Part shown: positions 17,514 through 24,233 of the stretch, piece by piece
Layout of the letters: the number at the start of each line of letters is the position of its first letter
Position numbering within the stretch: the stretch's first letter is position 1
Source of the DNA: an uncultured Flavobacteriaceae bacterium
GTDB lineage: Bacteria > Bacteroidota > Bacteroidia > Flavobacteriales > Flavobacteriaceae
Length of the DNA: 64,000 nucleotides
NCBI GenBank assembly: GCA_947494325.1
Contig: CANLUS010000004.1
Span: 287,321-351,320, forward strand
Direction of reading: 5' to 3'
Translations under genes and position numbers: made by a program
Notes under the pieces: generated by a model
Told to the model about the DNA's origin: nothing
The model's input: the letters and a program-made list of their open reading frames with translations, nothing else
The model's database searches: none

Positions 17514-17663
17514 TTATTTTTTGTTAAACTTTGTTTTTTTTATAATCCGATTTTTATGAACTATCTTTAATGTGTAGATACCTTTCTTTAAATTACTTAC
17601 GTTTAAATAGATACTGTCCGACGGAACATTTGGTAATTTACCTTCATACTTTTTTTTCTTCAT
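17514..17663 (-). CDS. Small protein resembling a detached type IX secretion C-terminal sorting tail, 49 aa
   Basis: ATG at 17663 opens 49 codons ending 5 nt before the DUF4412 start. After a lysine run the sequence reads 'LPNVPSDSIYLNVSNLKKGIYTLKIVHKNRIIKKTKFNK'. The 'LNVSNLKKGIYTLKI...KKTKF' pattern is that of the T9SS type A sorting domain (vdvsxLxkGxYilki...xkkfik), which normally sits at the end of large secreted proteins. No upstream body is present: the frame is closed by a TAG 18 nt (six codons) before the ATG. It may be a remnant of a lost secreted protein or a small member of a stand-alone family. It has no signal peptide of its own. Confidence 0.45.
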   Translation of the reverse strand: MKKKKYEGKLPNVPSDSIYLNVSNLKKGIYTLKIVHKNRIIKKTKFNKK

Positions 17664-17846
17664 TAAGTATTCATTTGAAACCTACTATATCATATGGTTC
17701 TTAAATTCAAGGGTAAAACTAAAGCATAGAATTACAGCCTGTTATGACAGGTGTAACAGAAACTATAAATAATGTAACATAGGTGAAAAAGGGAAGATTC
17801 CTGCTGGACATACAGGAAAAAACTATATCTAAAACAGAGTGAACTA

Positions 17847-20675
17847 CTAATTCTCCTTATCGAAAGATTTTACATATTCTGTGGGGGTACAGTGATACAT
17901 TTCTTTAAAACACTTACTAAAGTATGCATGATCATTAAAACCAACACTATAACCAACTTGAGATACATTGATTTCTGATTTTTTCAACAGTTGGGCAGCT
18001 AATTTTAACCGCTGAGATCGAATAAATTCTGAGGCTGACAATCCGGTTAACGCCTTTAATTTTCTATGGAGTTGCATACGGCTCATACCAACAGCCTTGC
18101 TAAAATTTTCACTGCTAAATGATGATTCTACTAATTTCGTATCTAATACATCCTGAAGACGCTCTAAAAATTGTTCATCAACAGTAGTAATGGCAATATC
18201 TTTTGGTTTTAAAACAACTTCTTGACTATATCTAAGCTGTAATTTTTTTCTATTTTCAATTAGCTTCTCGACACGTATTTTTAACAATTTTTCATTAAAA
18301 GGTTTGGTGATATATTCATCAGCACCCGTTTTAATACCTTCAATTTCATTTTCTTCACCAGCTTTGGCGGTTAATAAAATAATAGGAATATGACTCGTAC
18401 GTTCATCCTCTTTTAACGTATTACATAATTCTATGCCTCCAATATTAGGCATCATAATATCACTAATAATGATATCAGGTATTCGTTCTAGGGCAAGATT
18501 GAGACCTTCCTGGCCATCTTCTGCTTTTAAAATTGTGTATGATTTTTTAAATAAACTACTAACATAGTTTCTTATATCTAAATTATCATCTATAATTAAT
18601 AATATTGGGTTCTCTTCGATTTCATCGCCGCTATCGTTTTTCTCAACGATCGAATCTTCTGGAGTCATTTGTTCTTCGAGATCAATTGTACTTCTTCTTT
18701 CTTGATTGAACTCATTTTTAGAAAAATCATCTTTACTTATTGGAATCACTACCTCAAAAGTAGTCCAATCATTTGGGATGCTATCAACAGTAATATTACC
18801 CTTGTGTAACTTCACTAATTCTTTCACCAAAGCTAGACCAATACCAACACCATCTTTATTTTCGTTAACCTGATAAAATCGTTCGAAAATATTTGAAACA
18901 TCAGTTTTTGTTAAACCTTTTCCAGTATTCTTCACAGTAAAATAAAGGTGACCATTTTTAACAGTAGTATTACAGACTATGGAGCCTTTTTGAGGCGTAT
19001 ACTTTATTGCGTTTGAAAGTAAATTAACTGTGATTTTCTCTACTATGTCACTATCAAAATAGGCGTCAATATCTACAGGGTTATTATAAACTAAATAATT
19101 CAATTCTTTTTGAGCCGCTTGATGTGTAAACGAATCGGCTATAGACCCTATAAATGAAAACAAATTCTGTTTTGAAATTTTCAGTTGCAGATTTCCTGCT
19201 TCAATCTTAGAAATATCAAGTAATTGATCTACCAACGAAAGTAACCTAGTTGCATTTCGATGCATCATACCGAAGTTTGACTTATCCTCAGCCGATAAAT
19301 TCTCTTTTTGTAATTTACTTTGAATTGGGCCCGAAATCATAGTTAAAGGCGTACGGAATTCATGAGAAATATTAGCAAAAAAATTGGATTTTGCCAAGTC
19401 CAGCTCTCGTAATTTTCTTGTCGTCTTTTGTCTGTTTCGATATAATAAAAAGAAAAAGAGTCCTATAAAAGAAGTAAACCCTATACCACCTAATAACTGA
19501 TTACGTTGATTTGTTTTTTGTTGTTCAATAAGCTCTTTTTGAGATGTTAACAATGCTATTTCTTGACCTTTTTTTTCAGTTTGATATTTTGCCTCTAACT
19601 CAAGTGTTACTTTTTGATTTTTCACATTGGTTAAACTATCGCTATATCGATATGCCACGAGCAGAAGGTCATAAGCCTCCTTATAATTCATATCACCAGC
19701 ATAAGCGTTTGCCAAACCATTCATTGTTCCTAAAATTTCTCCAGGATGATTTGAACGCAACGTTCTATAAATTTTCAGAGCTTTTAATTGATAGTATATT
19801 CCTTTTTTAAATTGATTCGTATTTTTATAAAAAGCACCTAATCCTGAATAAGCTAGTGCTAATTTATCCTTACGATTTGTGCCTTCAAACAGTTTAACTC
19901 TCTTATTAAAATAGAATTCTGAAGAGTCATTATTTTTCAGAATTAAATGATTAGTTGCCATATTCCAATATATACTTGATATACTAAGTGTATCGTCGCT
20001 TTTCAATATAATTTCGAGCGCTTTTCTCTGAATAGTTAATGACTCCTGATGTCTTCCGTTACGAGTTAGAAGACTAGAATAAGTATTAAGAGCAACCGAC
20101 TTGCCGCTTGAATAATCTAATTGTTCTGCAATTTTAATGCTCTTATCAATGTAATTTTTTGCTTTCTTAAAACGTAAACTATCCATTGCTTGTCCCGAAT
20201 AGAGTATTAATTTTGTAATTCGAATTAGATTGTCAAACTTTGTAATATCAATAATATTTTTTGATGATAATAAGGAATCACTTTTTAGGAAATAACTCAT
20301 AGCTAAATCATCTTGAAAATTATTATAGTGATAAGTACCTTTTTTTTGATATAACAAACCAAGAAGTTTCCAATTCATAGTTTTTAAAGCTTTTTCTTTT
20401 GACAAATTATAGAATAAGTTTCGTTCGTTTTTATGAACTCTTGTAGTTACAGAAACAAGTAAAGAAGCAATTTCGGCTATTAAAGAATCATTTTTAATTT
20501 CTTGAAAAAATTCTAAGGTTTTCTTTCCCTGAATATAGGCGCTATCATACGCTCTATTTTTATAAAACTCAGTAGATTTACTTAATGAATTTATTCCTAA
20601 ATCGATTTTTTTTAACTCCTGCCCATAAGATAATATCGACACACATAATAAAAAAAGAAAGACTAAATATTTCAT
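17847..20675 (-). CDS. Hybrid two-component system protein: TPR sensor, histidine kinase, receiver, AraC output
   Basis: The frame opens at a TTG (20714), but ATG 20675 starts a signal peptide (MKYLVFLFLLCVSILSYGQ) and is preferred, giving 942 aa. Order: an extracytoplasmic region of tetratricopeptide repeats (~20-380), one transmembrane helix ('GGIGFTSFIGLFFFLLY', ~395-412) and a HisKA domain with 'ANISHEFRTPLTMISGP'. Next come an HATPase with 'NLLSNAIKYTPQKG' and 'GVGIGLALVKELVKLH', and a receiver with 'SDIMMPNIGGIELC' and 'TKPFNE'. The C-terminal AraC HTH ends 'GFNDHAYFSKCFKEMYHCTPTEYVK'. Such one-protein systems usually control glycan-use loci. Here the sensor is TPR rather than beta-propeller and no SusCD pair is adjacent. 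An inverted repeat lies 72 bp upstream (20747-20771). Confidence 0.95.
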   Translation of the reverse strand: MKYLVFLFLLCVSILSYGQELKKIDLGINSLSKSTEFYKNRAYDSAYIQGKKTLEFFQEIKNDSLIAEIASLLVSVTTRVHKNERNLFYNLSKEKALKTMNWKLLGLLYQKKGTYHYNNFQDDLAMSYFLKSDSLLSSKNIIDITKFDNLIRITKLILYSGQAMDSLRFKKAKNYIDKSIKIAEQLDYSSGKSVALNTYSSLLTRNGRHQESLTIQRKALEIILKSDDTLSISSIYWNMATNHLILKNNDSSEFYFNKRVKLFEGTNRKDKLALAYSGLGAFYKNTNQFKKGIYYQLKALKIYRTLRSNHPGEILGTMNGLANAYAGDMNYKEAYDLLLVAYRYSDSLTNVKNQKVTLELEAKYQTEKKGQEIALLTSQKELIEQQKTNQRNQLLGGIGFTSFIGLFFFLLYRNRQKTTRKLRELDLAKSNFFANISHEFRTPLTMISGPIQSKLQKENLSAEDKSNFGMMHRNATRLLSLVDQLLDISKIEAGNLQLKISKQNLFSFIGSIADSFTHQAAQKELNYLVYNNPVDIDAYFDSDIVEKITVNLLSNAIKYTPQKGSIVCNTTVKNGHLYFTVKNTGKGLTKTDVSNIFERFYQVNENKDGVGIGLALVKELVKLHKGNITVDSIPNDWTTFEVVIPISKDDFSKNEFNQERRSTIDLEEQMTPEDSIVEKNDSGDEIEENPILLIIDDNLDIRNYVSSLFKKSYTILKAEDGQEGLNLALERIPDIIISDIMMPNIGGIELCNTLKEDERTSHIPIILLTAKAGEENEIEGIKTGADEYITKPFNEKLLKIRVEKLIENRKKLQLRYSQEVVLKPKDIAITTVDEQFLERLQDVLDTKLVESSFSSENFSKAVGMSRMQLHRKLKALTGLSASEFIRSQRLKLAAQLLKKSEINVSQVGYSVGFNDHAYFSKCFKEMYHCTPTEYVKSFDKEN

Positions 20676-20746
20676 AGCTATAAATTTTATAGTAGATTTT
20701 ATAAGTTTAAGCAATTATAAGTAAATCAACATATTGGCATTATAAT

Positions 20747-20771
20747 ATTTGTAACATATTTGGTTACAAAT
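20747..20771. promoter_or_regulatory. Inverted repeat upstream of the hybrid sensor gene
   Basis: Perfect 9-bp arms ATTTGTAAC and GTTACAAAT are separated by 7 bp. The repeat lies between the start of the hybrid sensor gene (20675) and the terminator of the upstream operon (20789-20810). Neither side has a T-run, so it suits a protein-binding site better than a terminator. Autoregulation by the AraC-type output is possible but unproven. Confidence 0.45.
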
Positions 20772-20788
20772 TACATAGTGTATAAAAA

Positions 20789-20810
20789 AACCGAAGCTTT
20801 CACTTCGGTT
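20789..20810 (-). terminator. Intrinsic terminator of the OmpA/TapB-like operon
   Basis: 8-bp arms (AACCGAAG / CTTCGGTT) enclose a 6-nt loop. On the minus strand the stem runs into seven or more T. It lies 20 nt past the stop at 20830. The stem core is shared with the terminator at 10033-10052. Confidence 0.9.
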
Positions 20811-20829
20811 TATATTCTTAAAAATTGAA

Positions 20830-21528
20830 TTATTTCATCCCTGTTAACTCGGAGTAAGCCATTAATTTTCCTTTTTTGTTATAGGATTCAGATCTTACTA
20901 TAACCTTATCCTTTAAATACCATTCAGTTCCAGAACCTCTAAATTTAATAATCCCTGCCTTAGATTCAAAGTCAAACGTAACTTTTTGACATTCAAAAGT
21001 TCCTGCCTTAGTTGTTATCTTTTCAGTACCTACTACTTTACGATTAGTTACATCAAACGTCATTGTAATAATGGTAAAATCGCCCTTATTCACTCTAACC
21101 GTGAAGTTACCATCATTTAATTCGGTTTCAGAGGTCATATCCGCAGGAAATTCTAATACATTTCCGTCCATTTCTAGCTTTATATCTTCTGCATCATACT
21201 GTGCGAGTTGTGCACTATTAAAAAAGCGTGACATGTCAACTGAAAACAGACCATCTTTACACACCGCCTGATAATCTAAGGTCATTGCTTCCTTACCTTT
21301 TTTATCTATGACTGTAGTTTTAATATCAGCAGTAAATTTCCCATCACTTTCAGTAACTTCAGTCGTTTTATGAATACTTTTACCATCTTCTTTTCCTTTC
21401 TTGGTATAAGATGTATATTCTAACTCGCTACCTTTTTTTAAAAACAAAGCTGCGTTACATTCTTGGGCATAGGTACCAACAACAATTACAAAACTCATAA
21501 TTATTGTTAAGATTAATTTCTTTTTCAT
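20830..21528 (-). CDS. Exported DUF3108/TapB-like protein, 232 aa
   Basis: Signal peptide MKKKLILTIIMSFVIVVGTYA is followed by 'QECNAALFLKKGSELEYTSYTKKGKEDG', and the C-terminal half contains 'TTKAGTFECQKVTFDFESKAG' and 'GTEWYLKDKVIVRSESYNKKGKLMAYSEL'. This 'aG.f.c.kv....WY.kg.v.rse.ynkkGk' pattern is that of DUF3108-like periplasmic proteins, annotated TapB-like in Flavobacteriia. The fold is beta-rich and lipocalin/LolA-like, and its biological role is not known. The start lies 4 nt after the stop of the OmpA-family gene, so the two form one operon. It recalls the OmpA plus DUF4412 combination of the neighbouring cluster. Confidence 0.8.
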   Translation of the reverse strand: MKKKLILTIIMSFVIVVGTYAQECNAALFLKKGSELEYTSYTKKGKEDGKSIHKTTEVTESDGKFTADIKTTVIDKKGKEAMTLDYQAVCKDGLFSVDMSRFFNSAQLAQYDAEDIKLEMDGNVLEFPADMTSETELNDGNFTVRVNKGDFTIITMTFDVTNRKVVGTEKITTKAGTFECQKVTFDFESKAGIIKFRGSGTEWYLKDKVIVRSESYNKKGKLMAYSELTGMK

Positions 21529-21532
21529 ACTA

Positions 21533-23056
21533 TTATTTTTTTAAGATAAATTCGACTCTGCGATTATTCGCCTTTTCTTCTGGCGAATTATTATTATTTA
21601 CGGGTACACTCTCACCTTTCCCTGTCGTTGTTAGACGAGTACCATTAATCTTTCTAGCAATCAACGCTTGCTTAACAGCATCGGCTCGCAGTTTAGATAA
21701 CTTTAAGTTACTCACATCATCTCCATCTGAATCTGTGTGTCCAACAATTTCAAACTTCCAATCTGGGTTATCAATCATCATATCCATTACTCTTTTTAAT
21801 GGCCCTGAAGATTGCGGTTTTAGAGTTGCCTTCCCTACATCAAACAAAATTCCGTGTGTCACAAACTTTCCGTCTGCTATTACTTGAGCATATGGTTTAC
21901 CTCCACCTTTAGCAATCTTAAAATTCTTAATACTAACCACTCTTTTCTGCTTGTCACTTTCATAATAACTTGCAACAATTTTACTAATATGCGTTGGCTT
22001 TACGTCAAATCTTGGAATGTTTAATACCTTTTGCTCGTCAAAGTACATTTTCAAATACCCTTTATGATAGCTTATTGCTATATGATGCCAGCCATTAAAA
22101 TTCCGAACTTGTTCGTATTTACTCGTCTTAAACTGAAATTTTTTATACTCTATTTCAAAAGGATACCAAGTACTTATCGATATTGGGTTGTATAAATTAT
22201 CATTGAAATATATATTATAACTTGATCTTCTATCTTTCGCAATCTTATCAAAATAGATATCAAACTCAATGGTAAAAGCTTCCGGTAAATATTCTTTTTC
22301 TTTAAAGAGTGGTCTAATGGAGGTACCTCCATGATTATAAAACAATAGTACTTTTTCTTTTCCAAATCTTGCCATTTCTGCATTCCCACTCATCATATCC
22401 CAGCGTCGTGGAAAATCTCCGTAATCATCATCTTGCATATTATCAAAAAAGATAACTTCTTTGCCAGGTACAAAATCATAACTCATCCAATAACTAATCT
22501 TTTCATCGCGTTCTTTAGGTGTATCACTAACCGTTAACGTATTGGTTGTATTTCCTGAAGAACTCGAACCTGAGGTGGTCGGATTTTTATCATCGGTTTT
22601 GACTACCGTATCTTCAACTTCATCTTCATCTTCATTTTTCTTAGGTTTAGTTGTCAGCAGTTTCTTTGCTGTTTTTAAACTATACTTTAAAGCTTTTTTA
22701 GAACGATTTATCTGCAAGGTTCCTTTCCCTTGTTTTAAAACACCTGCTCCATCCAAACTAGAGATTGCATCGGGAGCAGAAGCTAAGACCTCTTGCCCAT
22801 CTTCAACGACATCTATTAATATCTCATAATCATCATCTGTAAGTGACTTACCCGATTCATGATAGCCATCATATACATATACTTTATCGTATAAATTAAA
22901 AGACTCTCGAACAAATTTATCAACGCTAGAAATACCAACTCTTGAACTTGGCCGCTTTAATTTCTTAGATTTCTTTTTTTGCGCTTCTAGACTGTGCAAC
23001 GGAATTATAAATAATAAAGCAAATAAGCCAAAAGCTGCGTTTAAGGTTAATTTCAT
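21533..23056 (-). CDS. OmpA-family protein with a lectin-like middle domain, 507 aa
   Basis: Signal peptide at residues ~1-25 (PLHSLEAQ), then a basic KKKSKKLKR stretch, a helical domain (~40-140) and an acidic and Ser/Thr linker (~140-180). Residues ~195-380 form a concanavalin-like (LamG-type) jelly roll ('YLPEAFTIEFDIYFDKIA', 'FNGWHHIAISYHKGYLKMYFDEQKV'). Residues ~390-507 are an OmpA peptidoglycan-binding domain ('LFDVGKATLKPQS', 'FEIVGHTDSDGDDVSNLKLSKLRADAV', final 'NRRVEFIL'). It is probably periplasmic or outer-membrane associated. It lies 4 nt upstream of the TapB-like gene. A TACGTTTG box lies at 23093-23100. Confidence 0.9.
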   Translation of the reverse strand: MKLTLNAAFGLFALLFIIPLHSLEAQKKKSKKLKRPSSRVGISSVDKFVRESFNLYDKVYVYDGYHESGKSLTDDDYEILIDVVEDGQEVLASAPDAISSLDGAGVLKQGKGTLQINRSKKALKYSLKTAKKLLTTKPKKNEDEDEVEDTVVKTDDKNPTTSGSSSSGNTTNTLTVSDTPKERDEKISYWMSYDFVPGKEVIFFDNMQDDDYGDFPRRWDMMSGNAEMARFGKEKVLLFYNHGGTSIRPLFKEKEYLPEAFTIEFDIYFDKIAKDRRSSYNIYFNDNLYNPISISTWYPFEIEYKKFQFKTSKYEQVRNFNGWHHIAISYHKGYLKMYFDEQKVLNIPRFDVKPTHISKIVASYYESDKQKRVVSIKNFKIAKGGGKPYAQVIADGKFVTHGILFDVGKATLKPQSSGPLKRVMDMMIDNPDWKFEIVGHTDSDGDDVSNLKLSKLRADAVKQALIARKINGTRLTTTGKGESVPVNNNNSPEEKANNRRVEFILKK

Positions 23057-23092
23057 AGTACAATTTTTTGATTAATGATTTGATAGTCAAAA

Positions 23093-23100
23093 CAAACGTA
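23093..23100 (-). promoter_or_regulatory. Candidate -7 box for the OmpA/TapB-like operon
   Basis: TACGTTTG on the minus strand matches TAnnTTTG and lies 36 bp from the ATG at 23056. It is downstream of the hairpin at 23157-23178, so that hairpin is not in this operon's transcript. Confidence 0.45.
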
Positions 23101-23156
23101 TCAAAATGTTAATCAAATTTAAGAAAAGAATTTAGTTGGTTCAAATTGAAAAGATA

Positions 23157-23178
23157 AAAAGGGGAAAAATCCCCTTTT
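23157..23178 (-). terminator. Orphan terminator-like hairpin between divergent genes
   Basis: 8-bp arms AAAAGGGG / CCCCTTTT with a 6-nt loop and five T on the minus strand (four on the plus strand). No annotated gene runs into it from either side, so it may end a short untranslated RNA arising in 23180-23480. Confidence 0.5.
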
Positions 23179-23463
23179 CAAATTTTCTTTTTCATAGCAA
23201 TTATGAGTTCCATAGCAAGTGATGATAAAAAGTAGTTGATTTCATAGCAATTCTTTTTTTAATAACTCTTTAATCACACTACAAATCTCAATAAACAATA
23301 GACTTCAAAAAAGTCTTTTTGTATAGTTGGTATAGAATTATGTATGGATTTCAATTTGGACAATTCAGGTGGTATTCAAACAAAGTATCATCATTTTTTT
23401 ACGATTTATACGTATTTTAGCACAAAGCATACATCATTTTCGCATGAGCCTTGATGTATAACG

Positions 23464-23471
23464 TATTTTTG
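23464..23471 (+). promoter_or_regulatory. Candidate -7 box for the LytTR regulator/kinase operon
   Basis: TATTTTTG matches TAnnTTTG and lies 18 bp upstream of the ATG at 23490. No TTG at the usual -33 spacing. Confidence 0.45.
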
Positions 23472-23489
23472 ATCTAAAGAACTCCTATA

Positions 23490-24224
23490 ATGATAAAAGC
23501 AGTAATAATTGATGATGAGCCAAAGGCAATTCAAGGTTTGTCTTGGGAACTATCCAATTTCGATGCTGATATTGAGGTTATAGCAACATTTACTGAACCC
23601 GAAAAAGCGCTTCATTACATAAAAAATACCGATTTAGATTGTCTGTTTTTAGATGTCGAAATGCCAACAATGGATGGATTTCAATTTATTGAAAAGCTCG
23701 ACAAAAAAGATTTTGCTATTGTTATTACCACGGCCTATAACGAATATGCCATTAAGGCTTTTAAAAAAGAAGCAATCGACTATTTATTGAAACCTATAGA
23801 TACAGATGATCTACGTGAAACTATTGGAAAAATTAAAAAATTCAATTCCCGAAGTATAAACAATGAAAAATTTGAAAGAATTTTATTGAATTTTAATGAA
23901 AAGCTAAATCATAAAAAAATAACCATTAACACTGATGGAAAGCTTATCTTTTTGGAACCTCATGATATCTTATATGCCGAATCTGATGGGAATTATACAA
24001 CCTTATTTCTTCATAATAATAAAAAAATAGTTTTAACGAAAAAATTGAAGGAAGTTGGAGCCTTACTCCCTGATAACTCCTTCTTCAGAATTCACAATTC
24101 TTTTATTGTAAATTTAAATAAGATCAAGGAATTTCTAAAAACAGATGGCTATGTAATTCTTGAAAACAGTGTAAAAATTCCTGTTTCAAGACAACGTAAA
24201 TCTGATTTTTTAGGTAAACTTTAA
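23490..24224 (+). CDS. LytTR-family response regulator
   Basis: Cytoplasmic two-component response regulator of 244 aa. The receiver domain (1-~120) has acidic residues in 'IIDDEPKA', the phosphoacceptor aspartate in 'DCLFLDVEMPTMDGF' and the conserved Lys in 'DYLLKPID'. The C-terminal ~100 residues are a LytTR DNA-binding domain ('DILYAESDGNYTTLFLHNNKKIVLTKKLKEVGALLPDNSFFRIHNSFIVNLNKIKEF' region). The sensor kinase gene starts 9 nt after its stop, so they form a pair. Targets are not evident. Its divergent neighbour is the OmpA operon. Confidence 0.94.
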   Translation: MIKAVIIDDEPKAIQGLSWELSNFDADIEVIATFTEPEKALHYIKNTDLDCLFLDVEMPTMDGFQFIEKLDKKDFAIVITTAYNEYAIKAFKKEAIDYLLKPIDTDDLRETIGKIKKFNSRSINNEKFERILLNFNEKLNHKKITINTDGKLIFLEPHDILYAESDGNYTTLFLHNNKKIVLTKKLKEVGALLPDNSFFRIHNSFIVNLNKIKEFLKTDGYVILENSVKIPVSRQRKSDFLGKL

Positions 24225-24233
24225 ACATATCTG

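Larger units (their letters stand above)
23057..23489. other. 433-bp divergent intergenic region with hairpin and short repeats
   Basis: It lies between the leftward OmpA operon and the rightward LytTR regulator. It holds a promoter box for each (23093-23100 minus, 23464-23471 plus), a terminator-like hairpin at 23157-23178 and three copies of CATAGCAA (23193-23200, 23211-23218, 23243-23250). On the minus strand there are two overlapping mini-frames of 14 and 11 codons (23201-23245, 23178-23213). No normal gene is seen. Confidence 0.6.

Noticed and set aside
17738-17818. Short inverted repeats (CCTGT/ACAGG and TTCCTG/CAGGAA) after the hybrid sensor gene
   Set aside because: Arms are only 5-6 bp and the T-runs are weak. 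They could be a poor terminator, but support is too thin.
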